A stretch of 64,000 nt of DNA from Dorea sp. D27 (GTDB taxonomy: Bacteria; Bacillota; Clostridia; Lachnospirales; Lachnospiraceae): the NCBI RefSeq assembly GCF_001185345.1, contig NZ_KQ236748.1, positions 95,420 to 159,419 on the forward strand, in the 5' to 3' direction. The first letter of the stretch is position 1, and every line of letters starts with the position of its first letter. This document shows, one piece after another, positions 40,731 through 50,363 of the stretch. The notes under the pieces are model-generated. The model searched no databases, was not told the DNA's origin, and saw only the letters and a program-made list of their open reading frames with translations. The position numbers and the translations under genes are program-made.

Positions 40731-41867
40731 TTACCCCATCTGCAGGAGCTTCGCCTTCAGCTCACTCTCCAGACGCATCATCTCCTGCTCCGCCTCCCGG
40801 CGCTTCTGCCTGCCGGTCTGCTGAATGTGCATCACTTCATCGAGCGTAGAGATAAGCGATTCGTTCGTCAGCTTAAGCGTCTCCATATCCACGATGCCGC
40901 GTTCTGATTCCTTCGCCGTCTCCACCGTAGCCATCTTAAGCTTCTGGGCATTCTTTCTTAACAATTCGTTCGTCATATCCGTCACTTCCCGCTGTGCCGC
41001 TGCCGCCTGTGCAGAATGCTCCACACCGAGGGCGAGCACCATCTGGCTCTTCCAGAGCGGAACCGTATTCACGATAGTGGACTGAATCTTCTCCACCATC
41101 AGCGTGTCATTACTCTGTACGAGACGTATCTGCGGCGCCGTCTGGATAGAAATCGTCCTCGTCAGCTCCAGATCATGAATCTTCTTCTCGAACCGGTTGC
41201 ACATAGAGTCCAGATCCTTTGCTGCCTGGGCGTCCTCCGGAAGTCCGCTCCTTTGAGCCTTCTCCATCAGTTCGGGAAGCCTGCTTTCCCGCATTTCCCG
41301 CAGCTTCTTCTTCCCTGCCAGAATATACATGGAAAGTTCTTTAAAGTACGTAAGGTTCACATCATACATCTTATCAAGGATGGCAACATCCTTTAAGAGC
41401 TGCACCTGATGATTTTCCAGCACCTTGCATATCTGGTTCACATTGTCCTCTGCCTTGGCATACTTCGCCTTCATCGCCGTTATCTTATTGGAAGTCTTCT
41501 TGAATATATTGCCAAAGAATCCCTTATCCTCTTCCTCATCGAAGCTTTTCAGTTCCTTCACCACACCCGAGAGCAGCTCCCCTACTTCACCCAGGTCCTT
41601 TGTTTTCACATTTTCCAGTGCATTTTCCGAGAAATCTGCCATCTTTTTCTGCGTACCCACGCCGTATTGAAGAATCACGGAAGAATTGGTCAGATCAATC
41701 TGATCCGCAAATGCATCCACTGCTTTCTTCTCTTCGTCCGTCAGGATGCTTTCATCAAACACCCGAGTCTCCTCCTGCATGGCGGGGGGAGCTGTCCGCC
41801 GTTCTTCCTGGAATGGATCCAATGTCAAAGTTGGTGTCGTCTGGAACTGTTCTAATTCTTTCTCCAT
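40731..41867 (-). CDS. telA: TelA-like toxic anion resistance protein
   Basis: 378 aa, soluble and largely alpha-helical. TelA family blocks: EEDKGFFGNIFKKTSNKI, AEDNVNQICKVLENHQVQLLKD, QIRLVQSNDTLMVEKIQSTIVNTVPLWKSQM. Annotated for tellurite resistance but thought to be a general envelope-stress protein; always paired with XpaC as here. GGAGGA SD, 46 nt from xpaC. Confidence 0.92.
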   Translation of the reverse strand: MEKELEQFQTTPTLTLDPFQEERRTAPPAMQEETRVFDESILTDEEKKAVDAFADQIDLTNSSVILQYGVGTQKKMADFSENALENVKTKDLGEVGELLSGVVKELKSFDEEEDKGFFGNIFKKTSNKITAMKAKYAKAEDNVNQICKVLENHQVQLLKDVAILDKMYDVNLTYFKELSMYILAGKKKLREMRESRLPELMEKAQRSGLPEDAQAAKDLDSMCNRFEKKIHDLELTRTISIQTAPQIRLVQSNDTLMVEKIQSTIVNTVPLWKSQMVLALGVEHSAQAAAAQREVTDMTNELLRKNAQKLKMATVETAKESERGIVDMETLKLTNESLISTLDEVMHIQQTGRQKRREAEQEMMRLESELKAKLLQMG

Positions 41868-41913
41868 AATGATATCCTCCGCCCGGTCATGCCGGTCCCA
41901 TATATTCTCTCGC

Positions 41914-43161
41914 TTAAAAGTCGTCTTTGGTAAGGCCCTCCTGGGCCAGCATCGTCTTCAGTACAGATATGTCAGACGACACATCCCACGCCGTATCCTG
42001 GAACAGGCTGTCCAGCAGTTTTTCAAACGCAGCGTTCAGCGTGTCAAGCGTCTTTTCAATCTCCTGTTTGGAAGACAGTATATTCTCGCCCTGTACCGGC
42101 TGCGCGTCCAGCTCCTCATATGCCTCCAGAAGCTTTACCGTAGTCGGCAGATAGTATTCCATAAGCCTGCGTATCTCCGGCACACAGCCGGGATTCTGTT
42201 CCACACGGTCAAAGATTCGGTCGACAAGTGTCTCCATGCGGGATATCTTTGCCGATATCTCTACGCCCGGAATGGCGTCATTGCATTCGTGGATCTTCTC
42301 TATATATTCATCACCCGTACGGATAATCTCCCTGATCTGCGGATCCATGTTCTCCGCCGTCTCTTCCTGCTGCGCTTTTCTCTCCTGCTCCTGCCGTTTC
42401 TGCGCCTCCGTATGTTCCATGAGCTCTTCGTATTGCTGATATGCATGGTGCGTCACCATAAGGCACGTCCGCTGCCGGTCGAGGTGCCCTTGTCTGAACC
42501 ACCCTTTCTCAATCATCTTTTCCAGGTCCTTCACTACGAACTTGGGCGGTTTCTTCACACGTTCTGCCAGCGTCTTGATATCCCCGTATTCTCTGCCTTC
42601 CATCCCTTTTATGTAGGCGTTGAAGCGCTTTACTTTACCGAGGATGTGATGGCCCGCTCCGGCCAGCACCGCTCCGGCCCCGAGCAGTATGACACCAGAC
42701 CCGAACAAAATCTGGAAAAGAACATCAAAGCTGCCGATTGCAAGTTCTCTTATCATATAGACAGGCAGACCTATCAAAAGGATACCGCCGAGCATATATC
42801 CCGCCGCAGCCAGGATAACACCGCCGGCTTTCGCGCTTCCTGTCCTGGCGTACAGCACAGGCATCTGCCTCCCGCCGGCGTCGAAGCCATACCCGTTCCG
42901 TCCCTGATACTGCCCGGGGTAAGGGCGGCTCCGGTATGCCCTTCTGTCCCGGGCCTGCCTGCTTTGACGGGCCATGTCCTGCATACTTTTATCCACCGCG
43001 TCACCCGCACTGCGCACCCCTTTATTAATGCCGTCCACCGCATGGTATATCGTATCATTGATTGTCTGGTTCAATTTGTCAAAATTCCTCGTATCCACTG
43101 CGTCCTGCACCGTCCTGCGGATATCTTCCCCAAATCTTTCCCAATCCCAGTTTGCCATCAT
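41914..43161 (-). CDS. xpaC: XpaC-like membrane protein
   Basis: 415 aa. Basic N-terminal tail (RQSRQARDRRAYRSRPYPGQ), two membrane helices around residues 110-165, then a helical cytoplasmic domain ending TLDTLNAAFEKLLDSLFQDTAWDVSSDISVLKTMLAQEGL, the XpaC signature. The annotated 5-bromo-4-chloroindolyl phosphate hydrolysis is historical. Operon with telA. ATG at 43158 is an equally good start. Confidence 0.85.
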   Translation of the reverse strand: MMANWDWERFGEDIRRTVQDAVDTRNFDKLNQTINDTIYHAVDGINKGVRSAGDAVDKSMQDMARQSRQARDRRAYRSRPYPGQYQGRNGYGFDAGGRQMPVLYARTGSAKAGGVILAAAGYMLGGILLIGLPVYMIRELAIGSFDVLFQILFGSGVILLGAGAVLAGAGHHILGKVKRFNAYIKGMEGREYGDIKTLAERVKKPPKFVVKDLEKMIEKGWFRQGHLDRQRTCLMVTHHAYQQYEELMEHTEAQKRQEQERKAQQEETAENMDPQIREIIRTGDEYIEKIHECNDAIPGVEISAKISRMETLVDRIFDRVEQNPGCVPEIRRLMEYYLPTTVKLLEAYEELDAQPVQGENILSSKQEIEKTLDTLNAAFEKLLDSLFQDTAWDVSSDISVLKTMLAQEGLTKDDF

Positions 43162-43286
43162 ATCCTCCTGGTTATCACTACTATCTAATCAACAGTCTCT
43201 AAGTAAGGCTGCCTCGTATTTTACATATGTCATTTAAAGTATAATGGAAACATGGTGAAAATGCAATGCTCACACATTACCATCTG

Positions 43287-44546
43287 CTATCCGTCCGCCT
43301 CCAGGCTCCGGGCCTTTTTCAACTCCCTCTTTTTCTCAGAGGCATCCACACAGATTGTACACGCAGCATCCCCCGTAATATTGACCGTCGTTCTTGCCAT
43401 ATCAAGGATCCGGTCCACGCCGGCAACAAGCGCAATCCCTTCCAGCGGAAGCCCCACGCTCTGCAGAACCATGGCAAGCATGATGACGCCGGAACCAGGG
43501 ACACCCGCGGTGCCGATAGAGGCCAGCGTGGCGGTCAGTATAATCGTAATCTGCTGTGAGATGGTAAGGTTCATGCCAAATATCTGTGCGATAAAAATAA
43601 CGCTTACTCCCTGATAGATTGCAGTTCCATCCATATTAATCGTTGCACCGAGCGGCAGCACAAAGCTTGAGACTTCTTTTCTGGCGCCGAGCTTCTGCGT
43701 ACATTCCATATTAAAAGGCAGCGTCCCCACACTGCTCGCACTGGAAAATGCAAATATCATAGCCTCGCTCATGCCCTTGAAGAAAGTAAGCGGGTTCATC
43801 TTTGCCATCGCCCTGACGAGGCTGGAATAGACACATACCATATGCACGAGACAGACGAGATACACGACCCCTATCAGTTTCATCAGCGGCAGAAGGATAG
43901 ACATGCCGTTTGTCGCTATGACCGGTGTAATCAGGCCGAACACTCCGATAGGAGACAATTTGATGATGACACCCATCACTTTGATGCAGACTTCAGAAAA
44001 GCTTTCCACCACTGCGCCTGCCATCCTGCCCTTCTCTCCCGCGAGTATGATGCCAAATCCAAAGAACAGGGCGATCACGATAATCTGAAGCATGGTAGCT
44101 TCCGCTAATGGCTGAATCGCGTTGGATGGAAATATGTTCACAATCGTGTCTATGAAAGATGGCGTCTCCGTCACACCCTCGAACGCTTCCAGCGATTCTG
44201 ACGACAGCTTATACCCACTGCCGACGCTGAGCACATTGGCTATCACAAGTCCCAGCGTCACCGCAAACGCTGTCGTGCACATATAGAACAGGACCGTCTT
44301 GCCCCCGATAGAGCCTACTTTCCTGATGTCCTGGAGCGATATCACCCCCTGCATGATCGAAAACAGTACGACCGGCACCACCACCATCTTCACAAGATTT
44401 AAGAATATCGTTCCCAGCGGTTTTATATATGTCTCCGCAATGTCACTGTTCTTTTGCAGCAGCAGGCCTGCAATGACTCCAAGTACAAGTGCGGCAAGAA
44501 TCCAGACAGTCAGCGAGACCTTTTTCTTTTCCTTTTTCGTATCCAA
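43287..44546 (-). CDS. Dicarboxylate/amino acid:cation symporter (DAACS)
   Basis: 419 aa with eight membrane helices and two hairpins. Family signatures: FLNLVKMVVVPVVLFSIMQGV, the serine-rich FAFSSASSVGTLPFNMEC, ATINMDGTAIYQG and GVPGSGVIML. Probably takes up glutamate, aspartate or cystine with Na+/H+. TTG start with GGAGG. It lies 12 nt downstream of an XRE regulator, likely its controller. Confidence 0.92.
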   Translation of the reverse strand: MDTKKEKKKVSLTVWILAALVLGVIAGLLLQKNSDIAETYIKPLGTIFLNLVKMVVVPVVLFSIMQGVISLQDIRKVGSIGGKTVLFYMCTTAFAVTLGLVIANVLSVGSGYKLSSESLEAFEGVTETPSFIDTIVNIFPSNAIQPLAEATMLQIIVIALFFGFGIILAGEKGRMAGAVVESFSEVCIKVMGVIIKLSPIGVFGLITPVIATNGMSILLPLMKLIGVVYLVCLVHMVCVYSSLVRAMAKMNPLTFFKGMSEAMIFAFSSASSVGTLPFNMECTQKLGARKEVSSFVLPLGATINMDGTAIYQGVSVIFIAQIFGMNLTISQQITIILTATLASIGTAGVPGSGVIMLAMVLQSVGLPLEGIALVAGVDRILDMARTTVNITGDAACTICVDASEKKRELKKARSLEADG

Positions 44547-44558
44547 ATCTGTTCCTCC

Positions 44559-45260
44559 TCATTCCATAAACTGGTCAATCGTAAATAAATTATATTTCCT
44601 GGATATCTTGATATCCTCCTTCGTAAGCAGAAGGGAAGATACCAGTTCATCGTCTTCCTTTAGTATTGCCGAAGACAGCATTACCTTAATCGCTACAGGC
44701 ATCATCGTTTTGTATGACAGGCCTGTCAGCATGCCTGTCCTCCTGCTTGTACGGTTCAGGCTGTTGATGCAGCATATCCACGCCTGCTCCGTAGGATTGT
44801 TCTGGTTCTGCAGGTTATAATTTTCCACAAATTCATACCTTCGGCTGTAGCCGGTGTAAAATGTCTTGCAGTTTCCGCAGCTTTCCTCATCCTGGACATC
44901 ATAGAAAAGCTGGATCCCTATCTGTTCCGAGCCGGGAATCTGATATCTCTCCATAACACTTTTCAGTATGCGCCTGCTTCTTCCGTCATACGAATACATG
45001 TACTGCCTGTCCAGAAATTCCCCTGGCTCCAGCCTGCTGTGCAGCTCCTCATCCTGCACCGCCAGCAGATACGCCGGCGATATCTGGAATACGTCCGCAA
45101 TCTCCTCCAGCGTAGCTACATCGAGAGATATAAGGCCCTTCTCATACTTTGACATGGTTGACTTACTTTTATGTATCTTCTTTGCCAGCTCTTGGAGCGT
45201 CAGTTTATAAGCAAGCCGGTACTTCTTGATGTTTTTCCCCACGTTCTCATCAATAGCCAT
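44559..45260 (-). CDS. XRE regulator with a C-terminal sensor-like domain
   Basis: 233 aa. N-terminal XRE HTH (IKKYRLAYKLTLQELAKKIHKSKSTMSKYEKG). The C-terminal ~150 residues contain a C-x2-C (ESCGNCKTFY) and a mixed fold, possibly ligand- or metal-sensing; I cannot name the domain. Co-transcribed with the symporter. GGAGG SD. Confidence 0.75.
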   Translation of the reverse strand: MAIDENVGKNIKKYRLAYKLTLQELAKKIHKSKSTMSKYEKGLISLDVATLEEIADVFQISPAYLLAVQDEELHSRLEPGEFLDRQYMYSYDGRSRRILKSVMERYQIPGSEQIGIQLFYDVQDEESCGNCKTFYTGYSRRYEFVENYNLQNQNNPTEQAWICCINSLNRTSRRTGMLTGLSYKTMMPVAIKVMLSSAILKEDDELVSSLLLTKEDIKISRKYNLFTIDQFME

Positions 45261-45474
45261 AAAGCCTCCGTTTCCTATAAATCACCTTTTTCATGAAAAA
45301 TACCCGTAAAGATTATTCAAGTATGTATATCCGGGCGATTTATGATTTAAGTTTACCATAAATAGATAAACACATTAAAAGTTTCCTGTCAAGATACTTT
45401 GTCCGATTTGTCTCGTTTATTATTTAACGATAGAATAAGGTCAATACAGAATGGAAAACCAGAAGGTGCGCAGA

Positions 45475-46791
45475 ATGAATAAAACAGACACAAAGAATAT
45501 ATTTATCATAGGATTTGCAATATTTGCCATGTTCTTCGGGGCAGGGAACCTGATATTTCCGCCTTACCTTGGCCTGCTGAACGGAAAAAGCTGGTTCTTA
45601 AGCTTTCTCTGCTTCATCATCATGGACATCGGGCTCAGTCTGCTGGCACTGCTTGTCGTGACGAAAACGGGCAAAGGGACGGAGGGCATTACAGACAAGC
45701 TCGGAACGCTCCCTTCTATATTAATATTATCACTGAATGCGGTATGCCTCGGGCCTTTGATTGCCATACCGAGAACTGCCGCTACCGCGTATGAATTTTC
45801 CATTGCTCCGTTCTTTCCGGAGTTAGACACAAAGGTATTTTCCCTCCTCTTTTTCCTCGCTGTGGTACTGTTCTGTCTGAAGCAGTCCAAGGTCATCGAT
45901 ATCATCGGAACCGTTTTCGCGCCTTTGATCCTCGCTGCCCTTTTATTTCTCATCGTAAAAGGCATCGTATCGCCGCTTGGGGCCGTAGAGCTTCAGACTG
46001 CAGCGTCTTCGGCCGTCCGCGACGGAATCAACGCAGGCTACCAGACGATGGACGTTATGGCGGCCATGATATTCTCTGCCTCTATACTATTGACCATAAA
46101 GCAGAAAGGCTACAGAGATACGAAAATGCAGTTTAAGATCATCTCCGCTTCCGGCCTTCTCGCTACGATTATCCTTTTTGTAGTGTACGGCGGCCTCGCC
46201 TATCTCGGAGCAACGGTAAGCGCGCAGTTCCCTGCGGATATCGACCGGGTAGCTCTGCTTATCGCCATCGTCAAGGCGCTGCTCGGCGAGAACGGAATGG
46301 TACTGCTTGGCGTACTCGTATGCGCCGCCTGCCTGACACCTGCTATCGGGCTCTTATCCTCCTCGGCTTCTTTCTTTGAAAGGCAGGCAAAAGGAAAAGT
46401 GAGCTACCGTGCATTTGTCTTAGGATTTGCAGGTATCAGCTATGTAATCTCTAATTTTGGTATAACCAGGATACTGGCACTGGCTTCCCCGATACTGAAT
46501 ATTCTATATCCAGTGCTGGTTCTTCTGGTCTTCATGGGATGGATGGAAAAATGGCTCCCAAACACGGCCGTCTACCGGTCTGCCGCGTCAGGAACCATTG
46601 TCATAAGCACCTTGTCAGCTATATCGGAATATCTTCCGGTACCCGTCCATATCGCCAATCTTCCGCTATATGAATATGGTTTCCAGTGGGTGCTTCCCGC
46701 TGCCATATGCGGACTTATCGGCTATATCTTTACAAAAGAAAGGACATCCCGGCAGCGGCGTATCATCGGGAACATCGCCGCCAGGACTTAA
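45475..46791 (+). CDS. brnQ: Branched-chain amino acid:cation symporter
   Basis: 438 aa from ATG 45475 (AAGGTG 7 nt upstream; the ATG at 45451 would add 8 residues not usual in BrnQ). Twelve helices; the FFGAGNLIFPPYLG motif near the start and the SSSASFFER region are characteristic. Na+- or H+-coupled uptake of Leu, Ile and Val. Its stop overlaps by 4 nt with that of the convergent AGCS gene. Confidence 0.93.
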   Translation: MNKTDTKNIFIIGFAIFAMFFGAGNLIFPPYLGLLNGKSWFLSFLCFIIMDIGLSLLALLVVTKTGKGTEGITDKLGTLPSILILSLNAVCLGPLIAIPRTAATAYEFSIAPFFPELDTKVFSLLFFLAVVLFCLKQSKVIDIIGTVFAPLILAALLFLIVKGIVSPLGAVELQTAASSAVRDGINAGYQTMDVMAAMIFSASILLTIKQKGYRDTKMQFKIISASGLLATIILFVVYGGLAYLGATVSAQFPADIDRVALLIAIVKALLGENGMVLLGVLVCAACLTPAIGLLSSSASFFERQAKGKVSYRAFVLGFAGISYVISNFGITRILALASPILNILYPVLVLLVFMGWMEKWLPNTAVYRSAASGTIVISTLSAISEYLPVPVHIANLPLYEYGFQWVLPAAICGLIGYIFTKERTSRQRRIIGNIAART

Positions 46792-48179
46792 TTCCTCATA
46801 TATTCCTTCGTCACTCTGACGACCTGGCCGCTCAGCAGTATAAGGGCGGTCAGGTTCGGCACTGCCATGAATCCGTTGAACGTATCCGCAATCTCCCACA
46901 CAAGTCCCGGGGCAATCACGCATCCCGGTAGCAGCACTACAATGTATATGAGCTTATACACAATCGCAGATCTTTCCCCGAACAGATAGGCAAATGTCCG
47001 TTCTCCAAAATAAGCCCACCCTATAATCGTAGCGAAGGCAAAGAATATCATGGACAGCGCCAGAAACTTGTCGCCTCCCGGTATGACCGTGGCAAACGCT
47101 CTGCCGCACAGCGTCGTGCCGTCTACATTCTCCGCCCCTCTCGCGATATTGGCAAGGAAGCCCTGCTGGTCGTACACTCCCGATGTAAGGATGACTAGCG
47201 CCGTGACCGTACAGAATACGATCGTATCGATGAACACCTCCACGATTGCCCACATTCCCTGTACCGGAGCAGAATCTATATCCGAAGCTGCATGGGCCAT
47301 GACAGAAGAGCCAAGCCCCGCTTCATTGGAAAACACCCCTCTGGAGATTCCCGTCTTCATCGCCTGCCGCATCCCGTAGCCGAGTACCCCTCCGCCGACA
47401 CTCTGCACTTTAAAAGCCTCTGTAAAAATAAGCTGGAACGCCTTTGGTATCTCTGCAGCATTTGCCGCCAGCACGATTATTCCCCCTGCGATATAGAAGA
47501 GAGAAATGAGCGGTATGAGCCGCTCTGTCACTGTCGCTATACGGCGGACGCCTCCGAATAATACCATGCCTACCAGTACCATGGCGGCCAGCCCGGTAAC
47601 AAAGGTGGGCACATAGAAGGCTTCCTTCAGCCCTCCGGCCATCGCATTGGCCTGAGTCATATTGCCCATGCCAAGCGAGGCAAGGATGCAGAACACGGCG
47701 AACAGGACGGCCAGCCACTTGCAGCCGAGTCCCCGCTCCATATAGACCATAGCGCCGCCCACCCATCTGCCGCTTCTGTTCTTATAGCGGTAGAGGATGC
47801 CAAGGACATTTTCCGCATACATGGTCATCATTCCTACTACCGCAGATATCCACATCCAGAATATAGCACCGGGGCCGCCCGCGATGAGCGCTGTGGCGAC
47901 CCCGGTTATGTTGCCTGTTCCGAGCGTGGCTGCCAGAGCCGTACAGAATGCCTGGAACTGGGACATGGACTGTTCGTCATCCGTACGCCTTACCTTCCTG
48001 TTGCGAAAGAGCTGGCCGAGTGTCATGCCGAGCCAGACGCGCCACTTTCTGAATTGGAAAAAGCCGGTGCGCACCGTAAAAAGAAGGCCGACCGCAAGAA
48101 AGATAATGAGCATGCCCCGGCCCCAGATAAAGTCACGAAGAACATCGTTGACCTGTTTGATATATTCCGTCATCGTCAT
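46788..48179 (-). CDS. Sodium:alanine/glycine symporter (AGCS)
   Basis: 463 aa, about 11 helices. AGCS hallmarks: FCTALAATLGTGNITGVATAL, GGPGAIFWMW, GAMVYMERGLG and GGVRRIATVTERLIPLISLFYI. Takes up Ala or Gly with Na+, amino acids also relevant to spore germination and growth. SpmA is immediately upstream (8 nt). Confidence 0.93.
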   Translation of the reverse strand: MTMTEYIKQVNDVLRDFIWGRGMLIIFLAVGLLFTVRTGFFQFRKWRVWLGMTLGQLFRNRKVRRTDDEQSMSQFQAFCTALAATLGTGNITGVATALIAGGPGAIFWMWISAVVGMMTMYAENVLGILYRYKNRSGRWVGGAMVYMERGLGCKWLAVLFAVFCILASLGMGNMTQANAMAGGLKEAFYVPTFVTGLAAMVLVGMVLFGGVRRIATVTERLIPLISLFYIAGGIIVLAANAAEIPKAFQLIFTEAFKVQSVGGGVLGYGMRQAMKTGISRGVFSNEAGLGSSVMAHAASDIDSAPVQGMWAIVEVFIDTIVFCTVTALVILTSGVYDQQGFLANIARGAENVDGTTLCGRAFATVIPGGDKFLALSMIFFAFATIIGWAYFGERTFAYLFGERSAIVYKLIYIVVLLPGCVIAPGLVWEIADTFNGFMAVPNLTALILLSGQVVRVTKEYMRN

Positions 48180-48186
48180 AGACTAC

Positions 48187-48813
48187 TCACTTTCTGTCCA
48201 TCAGCTTTGCATAGATGATTCCTGCCAGCGTGCTTATGCTTGTCGCCACGATGGCAGCCCCTACGATAGCAGCCGGGTTCACGCTTCCATACTGGCTCCG
48301 GTATGCGATGATATTGACCGGTATAAGCTGTAAGGACGAGATATTGATAATCAGGAAAGTACACATCTCATTGCTTGCGGTACGGCCTTTCGGCACGCCT
48401 CCAAGCAGCCTCTTCTTATCCTGGTATTCCGGGTTGCCCCGCTCGCGTTCCAGCTCCGCCAGGCCATCCATAGCCTTCAATCCCGCAGGGGTGGCCGCCC
48501 ATCCAAGCCCCAGGATGTTTGCTATCATATTGGTCGTAATGTGCTCCGCGGCCGGATGGTCAGTCGGAAGCCTCGGAAAGAGAAATCGGATGACGGGACG
48601 CATCTTTTTCGATACGCTTTTGATAATTCCTGCCTTAGTCGCGATTTCCATAAGCCCTACCCAGAAGGACATGACCCCCATCATTGTGATGCAGAGCGTA
48701 ATCGCCTCCTTGGACGAATCTATGGCTGCATTCGTCACGTCCGGCATCCTTCCCGTACAGGCGGCAAATATGATGCCTACAAGTATCATTCCTGCCCACA
48801 GATAATTCAGCAT
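48187..48813 (-). CDS. spmA: Spore maturation protein A
   Basis: 208 aa. SpmA family: MLNYLWAGMILVGI, FWVGLMEIATKAGI, the NMIANILGLGWAATPAGLKAM motif and TASNEMCTFLIINISSLQLIPVN. It normally precedes spmB directly; here spmB is at 38558-39085, nearly 10 kb away with nine genes between. Here it is followed by the AGCS gene in the same direction. Confidence 0.92.
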   Translation of the reverse strand: MLNYLWAGMILVGIIFAACTGRMPDVTNAAIDSSKEAITLCITMMGVMSFWVGLMEIATKAGIIKSVSKKMRPVIRFLFPRLPTDHPAAEHITTNMIANILGLGWAATPAGLKAMDGLAELERERGNPEYQDKKRLLGGVPKGRTASNEMCTFLIINISSLQLIPVNIIAYRSQYGSVNPAAIVGAAIVATSISTLAGIIYAKLMDRK

Positions 48814-48911
48814 GTAATCATTCCATTTATGTAATATCTCTACATCCTATGCGGGGCCGGGATATTATATGTTCTGGACGGGGTACATCTGCATCTTGAA
48901 GATAGGCACAC

Positions 48912-48952
48912 GAAGAAGAGCCAGACCGCCTGCCGTAGTCTGGCTCTTCTTC
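48912..48952. terminator. Strong hairpin after the XRE/S24-like gene
   Basis: GAAGAAGAGCCAGAC (48912-48926) / GTCTGGCTCTTCTTC (48938-48952), 15-bp perfect stem, just beyond the stop of the leftward regulator. The T tract is poor, so this may be a terminator or an RNA-stabilising hairpin. Confidence 0.6.
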
Positions 48953-48962
48953 ATGCTCTGCC

Positions 48963-49700
48963 TTACCGGGCGTCTGCACCCACATGCACGTTGCCTTCTC
49001 TCAGGACGCCGACCAGCCTGCCCATCCTCTTATACTGCGTGTGGGAATTGATATGCCAGTCATCGATCGTGCCGTTCAGCGCCTTGATATAGATATCAAC
49101 GTGCCTCTTATATACTCTCCCCATATAAAGATAGCCTCCCCGCATGATAATCCATATCTCTCCATTTTTCGGATCATAGTCGTCATCATAGCGGAACCCG
49201 AGCAGGCTGCCTTCCGGAAACTTCGGGGAGAGCACCGGCGTGCTCAGATATACGCAGAAGGTGCAATACTGGCTTATCTCGTTATCGCTTACCAGTATGT
49301 CCCTCTCTATCCTGCTGTCGTACTGCGCCAGCCCTTGAACTATATTCGTAAACTCAAAGCATTTCATCTTAATTTTATCGTGGGAAGTGCTGTGAATCAT
49401 CTGGTCATATTCCGTGTCTATCGTATATTTTATATATTCCTTCATAGGATCCGGCAGCTTTTTAAACCGATATACATAATCGGAGAAGTCATACGGCACA
49501 TCAGGCTCCCTGTCCGTGAACTCGTCCAGGGAACAGTCCAGCACCCTTGCTATCTTCTCCATGGCCGAAAAGCCGGGATTCTCCGTCGCACCGCTTCCAA
49601 TCTTTGTCAGTGTACTATAAGGTACCCCGCTCAGCCATGCCAGGTCTTCAAATGTAAGCCCTCTTTGTTGCATGATATATTTTATTCTTTCGTTCTTCAA
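48963..49700 (-). CDS. XRE regulator with inactive S24-like domain
   Basis: 245 aa from TTG 49700 (AAAGGTGG about 6 nt upstream); an ATG at 49718 is possible. XRE HTH (IKYIMQQRGLTFEDLAWLSGVPYSTLTKIGSG), a helical linker, and a C-terminal LexA/S24-type beta fold (LSTPVLSPKFPEGSLLGFRYDDDYDPKNGEIWIIM). Where active peptidases have Ser (SMEP) and Lys, this one has SPKF and YLYMGRVY without Lys, so self-cleavage is unlikely. Perhaps a ligand-binding version of the fold. Target unknown. Confidence 0.72.
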   Translation of the reverse strand: MKNERIKYIMQQRGLTFEDLAWLSGVPYSTLTKIGSGATENPGFSAMEKIARVLDCSLDEFTDREPDVPYDFSDYVYRFKKLPDPMKEYIKYTIDTEYDQMIHSTSHDKIKMKCFEFTNIVQGLAQYDSRIERDILVSDNEISQYCTFCVYLSTPVLSPKFPEGSLLGFRYDDDYDPKNGEIWIIMRGGYLYMGRVYKRHVDIYIKALNGTIDDWHINSHTQYKRMGRLVGVLREGNVHVGADAR

Positions 49701-49834
49701 TTTTCTCCACCTTTCCATTTTTGGAAACTTTCTCCCCCATGCCAATATTGATTTATTATAGCATATTTCCTATAATCAGACTTATTGTTATTATTTTTTT
49801 AAGCATAATGTTCAAAAAAAGAGAGGTAAACGCC

Positions 49835-50203
49835 ATGACTAACAATATTTATACTTCTACACCGGTAGATATCCAGCTTAACCGCAGGCTGACTCTTCTG
49901 CTGAACCGGCTTGAGATTTCGCCCAAGCTGAAAGGATATCTATATCTGAGGAGCGCTTTGTCACTCTGCATCAATGATACAAGTTATCTGTCAGGAATAA
50001 CCAAAAATCTGTACCCTTATCTCGCTGCCGCGTACAGCACAAGCCCCTCCGCCGTGGAAAGGGCAATCCGTAATTCCATTGACATACTGTGGCATTCACA
50101 TGCCAAGAGGACATATCAGGAACTGACCAACTGTTACTGCGACGTAAGGCCGACGAACGCACAGTTCATTGCTCTTCTGACGCATACCATCCTGTTTTTG
50201 TGA
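49835..50203 (+). CDS. Third stand-alone Spo0A C-terminal domain protein
   Basis: 122 aa from ATG 49835 (AGAGAGG upstream). EISPKLKGYLYLRSAL, NLYPYLAAAYSTSPSAVERAIRNSIDILW and PTNAQFIALL match the Spo0A effector domain more closely than the two phage-derived copies do (VERAIR is the Spo0A sequence itself). No receiver. A short variable N-terminus of ~25 residues. Located between an XRE regulator and the DUF819 permease. Could compete with Spo0A at its sites; that is inference. Confidence 0.75.
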   Translation: MTNNIYTSTPVDIQLNRRLTLLLNRLEISPKLKGYLYLRSALSLCINDTSYLSGITKNLYPYLAAAYSTSPSAVERAIRNSIDILWHSHAKRTYQELTNCYCDVRPTNAQFIALLTHTILFL

Positions 50204-50261
50204 AAAGTTTCTCACAATTCCTGTTTTGTCTTTTATTTTTTTCTGCTTTTTTGTACAATTA

Positions 50262-50290
50262 TTGACTTTTTTAGACAGATTCTATATACT
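50262..50290 (+). promoter_or_regulatory. Promoter of the DUF819/dipeptidase operon
   Basis: TTGACT (50262-50267), 17 nt, TATACT (50285-50290). Downstream lies a direct repeat of CAATTGAC (TTCAATTGACAACAATTGACGG, about 50300-50320) that may be an operator. Confidence 0.6.
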
Positions 50291-50363
50291 TAGTTTAGTT
50301 CAATTGACAACAATTGACGGAAATTCTTCAGAAAACGCGCAAAAATGAAAGGAGGAAGAGAGT

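Noticed and set aside
42774..43058. Other open frames inside the xpaC gene
   Set aside because: GC-rich coding DNA leaves alternative frames open; none resembles a protein.
41746..43188. 480-codon rightward open frame opposite xpaC and telA
   Set aside because: Antisense of clearly identified genes, with biased basic/Leu-Pro composition and no RBS.
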